In this document: positions 54,004 through 61,284 of the stretch, in pieces
Numbering within the stretch: position 1 is the first letter of the stretch
Layout of the letters: each line of letters begins with the position of its first letter
Assembly (NCBI GenBank): GCA_963823565.1
Contig: CAWGLR010000003.1
Location: 248,001 to 312,000, forward strand
DNA from: RHKX01 sp963823565
GTDB lineage: Bacteria; Actinomycetota; Thermoleophilia; Solirubrobacterales; 70-9
DNA: 64,000 bases
Direction of reading: 5' to 3'
Notes under the pieces: model-generated
The model's database searches: none
What the model was told of the DNA's origin: nothing
The model's input: only the letters and a program-made list of their open reading frames with translations
Translations under genes and position numbers: made by a program

Positions 54004-54160
54004 CTCTCTACTCCCTCGGGAACGCGTTCAAGTGGTAACGCCGGAGGGTTGCGCTCGACCCGGACGGAACCCGATCGGATCGAGGATGCTTCCACCGCCT
54101 CGGCGGCACCCTAGGGAGGCCGGATGTCCAGCTCTCGAGCGACTCCGCAAAAGGGGAAAA

Positions 54161-54177
54161 ACGGTCTTCGCGACCGT
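54161..54177 (-). terminator. terminator-like hairpin in the nrdJ leader
   Basis: On the minus strand ACGGTC-GCGAA-GACCGT is followed by TTTTCCCC TTTT. It lies only about 10-30 nt after the predicted transcription start and about 160 nt before the nrdJ start codon, so it could act as an attenuator. The B12 box of cobalamin riboswitches is not found around it. Confidence 0.55.
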
Positions 54178-54193
54178 CCCGGGAACACCCCGG

Positions 54194-54222
54194 ATTTTAC
54201 GGCAGAAGCCTCCTCGGCTCAA
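54194..54222 (-). promoter_or_regulatory. promoter of nrdJ
   Basis: TTGAGC (54217-54222), 17-bp spacer, TAAAAT (54194-54199) on the minus strand. Transcription would start near 54187, giving a ~185-nt leader. Confidence 0.6.
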
Positions 54223-54241
54223 CGCGCCGGAGGGGATTCGT

Positions 54242-54267
54242 GCCTGTGACGAGGAATCCACACAGGC
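54242..54267. promoter_or_regulatory. inverted repeat in the nrdJ / hemolysin-III intergenic region
   Basis: GCCTGTG (54242-54248) and CACAGGC (54261-54267) form perfect 7-bp arms around 12 nt. It lies between the nrdJ -35 and the divergent -10, so it may be an operator for either. Confidence 0.4.
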
Positions 54268-54281
54268 CCCGTCCAACCGGC

Positions 54282-54287
54282 GATAAT
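54282..54287 (+). promoter_or_regulatory. -10 element of the hemolysin-III gene, leaderless
   Basis: GATAAT ends 7 nt before ATG 54295. Confidence 0.45.
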
Positions 54288-54294
54288 CGGGCAG

Positions 54295-55149
54295 ATGACC
54301 GACGGGATGCGCAAGCGAGCCGAGGCCGGAAGAGAGCGCGCGGCCGCGGCGCGCGAGGCCATGGGCGAGCGGCTCGAGACGGCCAAGGAGGCCACCGGCG
54401 AGCGGCTCGAGCACGCGCGCGATGCGACCGCGGCGCGAATCGAGCACGCCAAGGAATCGACCGGCGAGCGCGTCGAGGCCGCCAAGCAGGCGGCGCACGA
54501 GCTCCAGGAGAAGGTCAAGCCGAAGCTGCGCGGCTGGATCCATGAGGGCGCCTTCCCGGTCTCGGTCCTGGCCGGCGCGATCCTCGTCATCGCCGCCTCG
54601 GGCGGGCGCGAGCGCCTGGCGCTGGCGATCTACGCGGTGTCGCTCTCGGCGCTGCTGGGGACGAGCGCGCTGTACCACCGGGTGAACTGGAAGCGGCCCT
54701 CCGCACGCCTCTGGATGCGCCGCCTCGACCACTCGATGATCTTCCTGCTGATCGCCGGCACGCTGACGCCGTTCGCGCTCCTCGTCCTCGAGGGCCCGCT
54801 CGCCGACGCGGTGCTGATCGCGGTCTGGGCGGGCGCCGCGGCGGGAATAGTCGTCGAGCTCGTCTGGACCAACTCGCCGAAGTGGGCCTCCGTCGCCGTC
54901 TACCTCGCGGTCGGCTGGATCGGCGCGGCCGCCTTCCCGGCGATCGTCTCCGAGGCCGGGCTCGGCGCCGGCATCCTGATCGCGGTGGGCGGGCTCTTCT
55001 ACACGGTGGGCGCGGTGATCTACGCGCTCCAGCGCCCCGATCCGAAGCCGGCCGTCTTCGGCTACCACGAGATCTTCCACGTGCTCGTGGTCGCGGCGGC
55101 GGTGGTGCACTTCGTCGCGATCGCGGTCTACGCCGGTCCCGCCGGCTGA
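54295..55149 (+). CDS. hemolysin III / PAQR-family membrane protein with 11-mer repeat N-terminus
   Basis: 284 aa. Residues ~80-284 form the seven-TM hemolysin-III (YqfA/PAQR) domain: TSALYHRVNW with the metal-binding His, RLDHSMIFLLIAGTLTPFALL with Asp-His, and GYHEIFHVLVVAAAVVHF with the last His residues. The N-terminal 75 residues are an amphipathic, Ala/Glu/Arg-rich helix holding four 11-residue repeats (24-34, 35-45, 46-56, 57-67; first unit GERLETAKEAT), like LEA or apolipoprotein helices. The function of bacterial members is unsettled; some affect membrane lipids. Confidence 0.9.
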   Translation: MTDGMRKRAEAGRERAAAAREAMGERLETAKEATGERLEHARDATAARIEHAKESTGERVEAAKQAAHELQEKVKPKLRGWIHEGAFPVSVLAGAILVIAASGGRERLALAIYAVSLSALLGTSALYHRVNWKRPSARLWMRRLDHSMIFLLIAGTLTPFALLVLEGPLADAVLIAVWAGAAAGIVVELVWTNSPKWASVAVYLAVGWIGAAAFPAIVSEAGLGAGILIAVGGLFYTVGAVIYALQRPDPKPAVFGYHEIFHVLVVAAAVVHFVAIAVYAGPAG

Positions 55150-55154
55150 TCGGC

Positions 55155-55814
55155 TTGCCTCACCCGCTGAGCGTCGAGCCCCTCGCCGCCGCCGACGCTC
55201 GCGGCGCCGCGAGCGTCCTCGGCGAGGCCTTCCTCGACGACCCGGTGTGGAGGGCGATCGGCCCGCGCCGCCGCCGACACCGGCGACTCGCCAACCGGGT
55301 CTCCTTCGCGGGGATCCTCGCGGGCTCGCGCCGCCACGGCGCGCGCATCCGCGTCGCCCGCAGCGCCGCGGGCGACGTCGTCGGCGCGACGGTCGCCTTC
55401 GCCCCGGGGCGCTGGCCGCTGCCGCACGGCTCCCTCGTCTGGGAGCTCGGCTGGCTCGCCTTCGCCGGTCCGCTGCCCGCCGTGCGCGGGTTCCGCGACG
55501 ACCGCGAGATGCGCGCCCACCACGTCGACCACCCGCACATGTACCTGTGGTTCCTCGGCGTCGATCCCGGCTACCACGGCAGCGGCGTCGGCCGGGCGCT
55601 GCTCGCCGACCTGCACGCCGACGCGGAGGCCACCGGCGTCCCGACGTTCCTCGAGACCGCCACCCGCGAGAACGTCGGCTTCTACGAGCGCGACGGCTAC
55701 CGGGTGCTCGGCGAGATCGCGATGCCGAGCGGGCCGACGATGTGGCGGATGGAGCGCCCGGCCGCGGGCGCCGCCGGCGGGGTTGGGTCTGGGGAGGAGG
55801 GAAGCGCCGGCTAG
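55155..55814 (+). CDS. GNAT-family N-acetyltransferase
   Basis: 219 aa. The acetyl-CoA loop is FLGVDPGYHGSGVGRALLADL near residues 133-153, with FLETATRENVGFYERDGYRVL after it, typical GNAT motifs A and B. TTG 55155, 5 bp after the hemolysin-III stop, is the likely start, since no ATG or GTG fits near it. Substrate unknown. It ends overlapping the convergent DUF559 gene by 4 bp. Confidence 0.88.
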   Translation: MPHPLSVEPLAAADARGAASVLGEAFLDDPVWRAIGPRRRRHRRLANRVSFAGILAGSRRHGARIRVARSAAGDVVGATVAFAPGRWPLPHGSLVWELGWLAFAGPLPAVRGFRDDREMRAHHVDHPHMYLWFLGVDPGYHGSGVGRALLADLHADAEATGVPTFLETATRENVGFYERDGYRVLGEIAMPSGPTMWRMERPAAGAAGGVGSGEEGSAG

Positions 55815-56722
55815 ACGCCGAGGCGCTTCCTGACCATCGCCGCCGTCCGCTCAGCGCGGAGGTGGACGTCATCCCAATCGAAGCGGATGACCGTGTGGCC
55901 GCGGGCCTCGAGCTCGGCCTGCCGGCGCCCATCGGCGCCGAGCTGTGCGGGTGTGGTGTGGGCGCCGCGGCCGTCGAGCTCGACGATCAGCATCGCGTCT
56001 CGCCAGAGCATGTCCGGCCGGTAGCGCCCGATCCGCGGGTTCGGCTCGCGGATCGGGATGCCCTCGCGCTCGCAGAGCAGGACGAAGTCGCGCTCCAGGG
56101 GTGTCTCGCAGCGGGCGAGCGCGGGCAGGTGGGCGTCGACCGCGGCGCGGAGCTTGGAGCTGCCCGGTCGGCCCGAGCGGATGACCTCCTCGAGCGCGGG
56201 GCGGTCCAGCATCCGCGCGTACTCGGCCCGGGCGAGGACGAGGCGCAGCGAGTCGCGCGAGAGCTCCCCGGTCGCGGCGAGCATCGCCTCGGCGAGCGGC
56301 ACCACAGGCAGGCCGCGGTGAAGGCGGCGGGGGAGGGCGGAGCGGCTGAAGATGCGGACTCCGGGTCGGCTGCGGCGCCTGTGAGGTGAGGCGACGTGAA
56401 GGGGATGAGGTCGCCGGTGCAGCAGCCCCTGCCACCACAGGGCGGTGAGCGAGGCGAGCGCGGCGCCCGGTCCCGCGAGAAGCAGCGCCGCCGCGAGCTC
56501 CCCCTCGGCGCTCAGCTCGGCGCGTCCCCAGGCGAAGACGCCGGGGTAGCGGGGATGCAGGCGACCGAGCTGTCTCCAGCTTCGGATCTGGGAGGCGCTG
56601 ACCCCAGCCGCGGCCAGCTGCCGCCTCGCCACCGTCGCGAACTGCGCTGCCGCGAGCTCACCTGCCACCTCGATGGAGGATTTGGTCCCTGGGCGGGACC
56701 GGATCTTCCCTTCGCGCTCCAC
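55811..56722 (-). CDS. DUF559 protein with AbiEi-like N-terminal domain
   Basis: 303 aa, same architecture as the protein at 8686: winged-helix (QLAAAGVSASQIRSWRQLGRLHPRYPGVFAWG in part), middle all-helical region, and C-terminal PD-(D/E)xK-like core (RPDMLWRDAMLIVELDGRGAH, then GHTVIRFDWDDV). The two share the family pattern but low identity. GTG 56722 is one choice; starts further in are possible. No partner gene is seen. Confidence 0.8.
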   Translation of the reverse strand: MEREGKIRSRPGTKSSIEVAGELAAAQFATVARRQLAAAGVSASQIRSWRQLGRLHPRYPGVFAWGRAELSAEGELAAALLLAGPGAALASLTALWWQGLLHRRPHPLHVASPHRRRSRPGVRIFSRSALPRRLHRGLPVVPLAEAMLAATGELSRDSLRLVLARAEYARMLDRPALEEVIRSGRPGSSKLRAAVDAHLPALARCETPLERDFVLLCEREGIPIREPNPRIGRYRPDMLWRDAMLIVELDGRGAHTTPAQLGADGRRQAELEARGHTVIRFDWDDVHLRAERTAAMVRKRLGV

Positions 56723-56820
56723 CTGAGAAGCGTCGGGGCGCGGATGTCATGGCTCAAGACGCAAACGCCCCCGTTCGGTGGCCGAAAGCGCGCGGGAAGG
56801 CGCGTAGGGCTGGACGCGCG

Positions 56821-56848
56821 TTGACCCCCGCCCGGGCGGCGCTAAGGT
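56821..56848 (+). promoter_or_regulatory. promoter of the small secreted protein, leaderless
   Basis: TTGACC (56821-56826), 16-bp spacer, TAAGGT (56843-56848). The -10 ends 7 nt before GTG 56856. Confidence 0.6.
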
Positions 56849-56855
56849 GAGCGGT

Positions 56856-57374
56856 GTGAGTCGCATGCGGTCACTCGCGATCCTCGGTGCCATCGCCGGC
56901 GCCGCGCTCGCCGCTCCCGCCGCCGCTCCCGCGGCGAGCCCCGACCGGGCCGCGAACGCCGACCGCGAGATCGTCGTCTACGACGACAACACGCAGACGA
57001 TCGTCACCTTCAAGCGGATGAACTGTCGCGTGAAGGGGAGCGGCGACGGGCGGAAGTTCAAGGCGAAGGGGCGCTCCGACGGCTGGGAGCTCGACGTCCG
57101 CGCCAACGACTTCCGCGGGTTCGGGCGCGACTACACCCTCGAGTACGGGATTCGGCGAACGAACTTCACGCTCACGCCCCCCGGCACCAAGTCCTACTAC
57201 TCGAACTTCTTCTTCCCCGGCGACCAGCCGCCGAACGCCGGCGGCGCGCTCGCGTTCGGCCGCGGGGGCAGGACGATGGCCATCGGGTTCATCGCCGCGT
57301 TCTTCTCCGCCAACGACGACCAGGCGGTCGGCATCGTCGGTCACGCGAAGTGTGACTACCCGAAGAAGCGCTGA
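56856..57374 (+). CDS. small secreted protein, unknown function
   Basis: 172 aa from GTG 56856; GTG 56847, three codons upstream, overlaps the -10. A Sec signal peptide (SLAILGAIAGAALAAPAAAPAAS) is cut near residue 27. The mature part (~145 aa) is rich in Gly, Phe, Asn and Tyr, probably a small beta-fold, with only two Cys (KRMNCRVKG and HAKCDYPKK) that could pair. Family not recognised. Confidence 0.7.
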   Translation: MSRMRSLAILGAIAGAALAAPAAAPAASPDRAANADREIVVYDDNTQTIVTFKRMNCRVKGSGDGRKFKAKGRSDGWELDVRANDFRGFGRDYTLEYGIRRTNFTLTPPGTKSYYSNFFFPGDQPPNAGGALAFGRGGRTMAIGFIAAFFSANDDQAVGIVGHAKCDYPKKR

Positions 57375-57382
57375 GCGGGGCG

Positions 57383-58135
57383 TCAGGCGGTCGCCTGAAC
57401 CCGGTCGCCGTGGCGCTCGCGGGCGGCGGCGATGATCGCTCCGAGCTCGTCGCGCCGGCCGGCGCGGATCAGCTCGATCGGGTCGGGATCGCCGTTGACG
57501 ATCTCCTCGAAGAAGACCTTGCGATCCTGATAGGTCGGCAGGGTCGCCTTCGCCCAGCCGCGCTCCTCGTTGAGGATCCCGGCCAGCTCCGCGTACGCCT
57601 CGCCGAAGGATTCCGAGATCTCGCGCTTGATCCGCTTCGCGAGCGCCGGGGAGGCGCCGGCAGTCGAGATCGCGATCGCGAGCGGCCCGGTGCGGACGAT
57701 GGCCGGCAGGATGAAGTTGCAGAGGGAGGGGACGTCGACGACGTTGACCAGCATCGCCCGCTGCTCGGCCGCGTCGTAGACGGCGATGTTGACGTCGGTG
57801 TCGTTCGTCGCGGCGATCGCCATGAACTTGCCCTCGAGGTCCGCCGGCTCGAACTCGCGCCGCTGCCACTCGATCGACCCCTCGGCGGCGAGCGCGCGGA
57901 TCTCCTCGCAGGCCTCGGGCGCGACCACGACGACATCGCCGTCGCAGGCCAGCAGCCCCTCGATCTTCTCGAGCCCGACGTCGCCCGCGCCGACGACCAG
58001 GCACTTGCGCCCGCTCAGCCGCAGGCAGGCGATGTAGAAGTTCGTCTCGAACATCCCGCGCACGCAGGACTGGTCGCAGATCCCCCTGCGGAACTGGCAG
58101 ACGCACTCCTTGCCGGGGTAGCTCTGCGCGGGCAT
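57383..58135 (-). CDS. precorrin-2 dehydrogenase / sirohydrochlorin ferrochelatase-like (CysG N-part)
   Basis: 250 aa. Oxidises precorrin-2 to sirohydrochlorin on the way to siroheme or B12. The NAD-binding motif is CLVVGAGDVGLEKIEGLL near residues 43-60, then AATNDTDVNIAVYDAA and NVVDVPSLCNFILPAIVRTGPLAIAISTAGASPALAKRI in part. ATG 58135 gives a Cys-rich N-terminus (C11, C13, C20, C24) absent from usual homologues; ATG 58054 (MFETNFYIACL) would give the standard start. ATG 58135 shares a base with the stop of an 8-codon frame (TGATG), which suggests translational coupling. Diverges from topA. Confidence 0.87.
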   Translation of the reverse strand: MPAQSYPGKECVCQFRRGICDQSCVRGMFETNFYIACLRLSGRKCLVVGAGDVGLEKIEGLLACDGDVVVVAPEACEEIRALAAEGSIEWQRREFEPADLEGKFMAIAATNDTDVNIAVYDAAEQRAMLVNVVDVPSLCNFILPAIVRTGPLAIAISTAGASPALAKRIKREISESFGEAYAELAGILNEERGWAKATLPTYQDRKVFFEEIVNGDPDPIELIRAGRRDELGAIIAAARERHGDRVQATA

Positions 58136-58161
58136 CAGCGGGTGCTCGGATCGAGTTGCAT
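58135..58161 (-). CDS. possible 8-residue leader peptide
   Basis: ATG 58161 encodes MQLDPSTR and its stop overlaps the next start. A TACGAT -10 (58171-58176) lies 6 nt before an in-frame GTG at 58164, so it could be translated from a leaderless mRNA and deliver ribosomes to the downstream gene. Confidence 0.35.
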   Translation of the reverse strand: MQLDPSTR

Positions 58162-58243
58162 CACGTCGCAATCGTAGGGAAGCTCGGTTGCGGCGCGGAG
58201 GGCGGTTGCTACAGTCGCCGACCGCCCGGGCCGGAGACGGCCG

Positions 58244-58249
58244 TATATA
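58244..58249 (+). promoter_or_regulatory. -10 element of topA
   Basis: TATATA in an AT-rich spot, 28 bp before GTG 58278. A GGAGGG ribosome-binding site lies between. No clear -35. Confidence 0.45.
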
Positions 58250-58277
58250 TCGGGGGAACCATCCGGAGGGAGCAGCC

Positions 58278-60617
58278 GTGCGGCTGATCATCACCGAGAA
58301 GAACAACAGCGCGAAGAAGATCGCCGAGATCCTCAGCGGGGGCGAGGCGAAGGCCGACGCCACCTACAAGGTGCCCTTCTACACCTGGGGTGCGGGCGCC
58401 GACGCGCAGATGACCGTGGGCCTCAAGGGCCACGTACTCAACCCGGCGTTCCCCGAGGGCTACTCGAATTGGCAGGAGACCGACCCGAAGACGCTGATCG
58501 ACGCCGAGCTCGTCGTCGAGCCGACCGACAAGAACGTCGTCAAGGCCGTCCGCAAGCTCGCCAAGGACGCCGACGACGTCGTCATCGCGACCGACTTCGA
58601 CCGCGAGGGCGAGCTGATCGGCCTCGAGGCTCTGCGCGAGGCGCTCGAGGTCAACCCGAAGCTCGTCGACGGCGAGCTCGTCGGCTCCGAGGGCCCGGCC
58701 GTGAAGCGCGCCCGCTACTCGGCGCTGACCAAGGAGGAGATCGAGCGCGCCTTCTCCGAGCTCGACGAGCTCTCCTACCCGCTCGCCCACGCCGCCCAGA
58801 CCCGCGGCGAGATCGACCTCATCTGGGGCGCGACGCTGACCCGCGCGGTCTCGCTGGCGACCCGGCGCTTCGGCTCCAACTTCCTCTCGGTCGGCCGCGT
58901 CCAGAGCCCGACGCTCGGGCTGATCGTCGAGCGCGAGCTCGAGCGCCGCGCCCACGTCCCGGTTCCCTTCTGGGAGGTCTTCGCGAAGTTCTCCCATCCC
59001 GAGGGCTCCTTCGAGGCGCACCACAAGACCGACAAGTTCTGGGAGAAGGCCGAGGCGGAGGCCGCGCTCGCCGCCACCGACTCGCCGGCGCAGGTGACGG
59101 CGCTGACGAAGCGCAAGAACACCCGCAAGCCGCCGACGCCCTACAACACGACCGCCTTCGCCACCGATGCCTCGAGCCGCCTCGGCATCACCCCCTCGCG
59201 GGCGATGCGGATCGCCGAGGACCTCTACATGGACGGCTTCATCTCCTACCCGCGCACCGACAACACGGTGTACCCGCCGTCGCTGCCGACCCGCGAGCTC
59301 GTCGCCTCGCTCGTCCGCATCCCCGAGTTCAGCGCCGCCAAGGGCCTGCTCGACGGCGAGCTCACGGCGACCCGCGGCAAGAAGGAGACGACCGACCACC
59401 CGCCGATCTACCCGACCCAGGCCGTCTACCCGAACGCGCTCGAGGGCGCCCACCGCCGCGTCTACGAGCTGGTCGCCCGCCGCTTCCTCGCGACCTTCAG
59501 CGAGCCGATGATCACCGAGTCGGCGCGCGCCGACATCGAGGCGGGCTCGGAGCAGTACTTCGTCCGCGGCTCGATCGTCGTCGATCCCGGCTACGCGGCG
59601 ATCTACACCTACGCCCGCTCCGCCGACAACGAGCTGCCGGCGCTCGAGGAGGGCCAAGAGCTCGACCTCGACGGCGCTCCGTGGATGGACGGCAAGGAGA
59701 CCCAGCCGCCGTCGCGGATCAGCCAGGGCAAGCTGCTGGAGATGATGGAGGAGCTCGGCCTGGGCACGAAGGCGACGCGCCCGGACATCATCCAGAAGCT
59801 CTACGACCGCGGCTACGTCTACAACAACCCGCCGGAGCCGAGCGAGACCGGGATCGCCATGTACAAGGCGTTCAAGGACCACGTGCTGCGAATGGCGACG
59901 CCGGAGATGACCGCCGAGCTCGAGCGCGACATGGATGAGATCGCCGCAGGCAAGATCACCCGCGACGAGGTCCTGAAGATCAGCCGCGACATGCTCCACG
60001 GCACCTACGACGACCTCTTCGCCAAGCGCGAGGACCTCGCCAAGGTGATCTGGGCGGGGATGGACGAGGACAAGTACATCGGCCCCTGCAAGGTCTGCGA
60101 GGAGGCCGGCCGCGCCCACGAGGACGGCTCGCCGAACCGGCTGCGGATCATCGAGATGCGCGGCGGCAAGCGCTTCGTCGGCTGCGAGGGCTACAACCGC
60201 GACGATCCCGAGGACCCGAACGCCTGCCACTTCTCGCGGCCGCTCCCCGGCCGCGGGTACGAGCTCTGGCGGTTCGAGGAGCGCTGCTCGGTCTGCGAGC
60301 AGACGCCGCGCCTGAAGGTGAAGGCGTTCCGCGGCCGCCCCTGGAACCTCTGCCTCAACGACGACTGCCCGACGATGGTCGAGATGCGCGAGAAGCGCGC
60401 CGAGCGGATGAAGGCCCGCGAGGAGGCGCAGAAGCGCAAGGAGGCCGAGGAGGAGAAGAAGGGCACCGCCGCCGACAGCACCGCTTCCTCGCCCAACGGC
60501 GCCAAGGGCAAGGGCCGGACCCGCAAGCCTCCGAAGACGACGACGCGGACCAAGCGCGCGCGGACCGCGGCCTCGGGCTCCCGGGGAGCCTCCGGCTCCC
60601 GGCGCTCCTCCAGCTAG
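58278..60617 (+). CDS. topA: DNA topoisomerase I (type IA), archaeal-like
   Basis: 779 aa. Relaxes negative supercoils via a 5'-phosphotyrosine. The Toprim domain starts LIITEKNNSAKKIAEIL (E7) with ATDFDREGE (D106, D108); the catalytic Tyr is Y324 in FISYPRTDN. The EKNN start, TWGAGADAQMTVGLKGHV and AAQTRGEIDLIWGATLTRAVS look like archaeal TopA rather than the bacterial form that begins with VESPAKAKT. Zinc-type cysteines follow near 600-690, and a basic Lys/Arg tail (last ~70 residues) as in actinobacterial TopA. GTG 58278 has GGAGGG upstream. Confidence 0.93.
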   Translation: MRLIITEKNNSAKKIAEILSGGEAKADATYKVPFYTWGAGADAQMTVGLKGHVLNPAFPEGYSNWQETDPKTLIDAELVVEPTDKNVVKAVRKLAKDADDVVIATDFDREGELIGLEALREALEVNPKLVDGELVGSEGPAVKRARYSALTKEEIERAFSELDELSYPLAHAAQTRGEIDLIWGATLTRAVSLATRRFGSNFLSVGRVQSPTLGLIVERELERRAHVPVPFWEVFAKFSHPEGSFEAHHKTDKFWEKAEAEAALAATDSPAQVTALTKRKNTRKPPTPYNTTAFATDASSRLGITPSRAMRIAEDLYMDGFISYPRTDNTVYPPSLPTRELVASLVRIPEFSAAKGLLDGELTATRGKKETTDHPPIYPTQAVYPNALEGAHRRVYELVARRFLATFSEPMITESARADIEAGSEQYFVRGSIVVDPGYAAIYTYARSADNELPALEEGQELDLDGAPWMDGKETQPPSRISQGKLLEMMEELGLGTKATRPDIIQKLYDRGYVYNNPPEPSETGIAMYKAFKDHVLRMATPEMTAELERDMDEIAAGKITRDEVLKISRDMLHGTYDDLFAKREDLAKVIWAGMDEDKYIGPCKVCEEAGRAHEDGSPNRLRIIEMRGGKRFVGCEGYNRDDPEDPNACHFSRPLPGRGYELWRFEERCSVCEQTPRLKVKAFRGRPWNLCLNDDCPTMVEMREKRAERMKAREEAQKRKEAEEEKKGTAADSTASSPNGAKGKGRTRKPPKTTTRTKRARTAASGSRGASGSRRSSS

Positions 60618-60627
60618 CGCGGCCGGC

Positions 60628-61284
60628 TTGTTCGTCACCCTCGAGGGAGTCGACGGCGCCGGCAAGAGCACGCAGGCGCGCCTGCTCGCCGAGGCGCTCG
60701 GCCCGGAGACGCTGCTGCTCCGCGAACCCGGCGGGACCCCGGTCGGAGAGCGACTCCGCGACCTGCTCAAGGACGGCTCGCTCGAGCTCACCCCGCGGGC
60801 CGAGCTGCTGCTCTTCTGCGCCGCCCGGGCTGAGCTCGTCGAGCGGGTGATCCGGCCCGCGCTCGAGGCCGGGCGCGACGTCGTCTGCGACCGCTTCGTC
60901 GACTCCACCGTCGCCTACCAGGGCGGTGCCCGCGGCCTCGATCCCGGCCTCGTCGCCCGGCTCAACGAGGCGGCGGTCTCCGGTTGCATGCCCGACCACA
61001 CGGTGCTCCTCCGGATCGCCCTCGACGACGCGGCCGGCCGCGCCGAGGATCGCGGCGGCCCGCGGGCGTCGGATCGCTTCGAACGCGAGGGTGTGGGCTT
61101 CCACGAACGGATCGCGGCGGCGTTCGATGCGATCGCCGCCGCGGAGCCGGAGCGGGTGGCGGTCGTCGACGGGGAGGGGAGCGTCCAGGAGGTGCATGCT
61201 CGGGTCGTCGCCGCGCTCGCGCTTGAGCGAGCAGCGGGTAGCGGGAAGCACGTAGCCGACGAGGGGCGGAATGGTCATGGCTGA
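60628..61284 (+). CDS. tmk: thymidylate kinase
   Basis: Phosphorylates dTMP to dTDP (218 aa). P-loop GVDGAGKSTQARL at residues 7-19, the LREPGGTPVGERLRDLL block near 34-50, and CDRFVDSTVAYQGGARGL near 90-107. TTG 60628 gives the standard start (MFVTLEGVDG), 10 bp after topA. The last ~20 residues are encoded by degenerate 7-bp repeats and overlap holB. Confidence 0.95.
   Translation: MFVTLEGVDGAGKSTQARLLAEALGPETLLLREPGGTPVGERLRDLLKDGSLELTPRAELLLFCAARAELVERVIRPALEAGRDVVCDRFVDSTVAYQGGARGLDPGLVARLNEAAVSGCMPDHTVLLRIALDDAAGRAEDRGGPRASDRFEREGVGFHERIAAAFDAIAAAEPERVAVVDGEGSVQEVHARVVAALALERAAGSGKHVADEGRNGHG
61225..61259 (+). repeat. degenerate heptanucleotide repeat at the tmk end
   Basis: Five 7-bp units in phase: GAGCGAG, CAGCGGG, TAGCGGG, AAGCACG, TAGCCGA, all with the pattern NAGCNNN. 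On the same strand as the CAGCGAG units found on the minus strand of nuoG (2212-2239). Confidence 0.6.

Noticed and set aside
54004..54190. Cobalamin riboswitch in the nrdJ leader
   Set aside because: A GGTGCC-like start is present, but the B12 box (AGCCAGGAGACCTGCC-like) and the GCCACTG core are missing.
54150..54230. NrdR boxes before nrdJ
   Set aside because: No pair of AT-rich ACA-x-x-ATATA-like 16-mers is found; the region is GC-rich apart from the -10.
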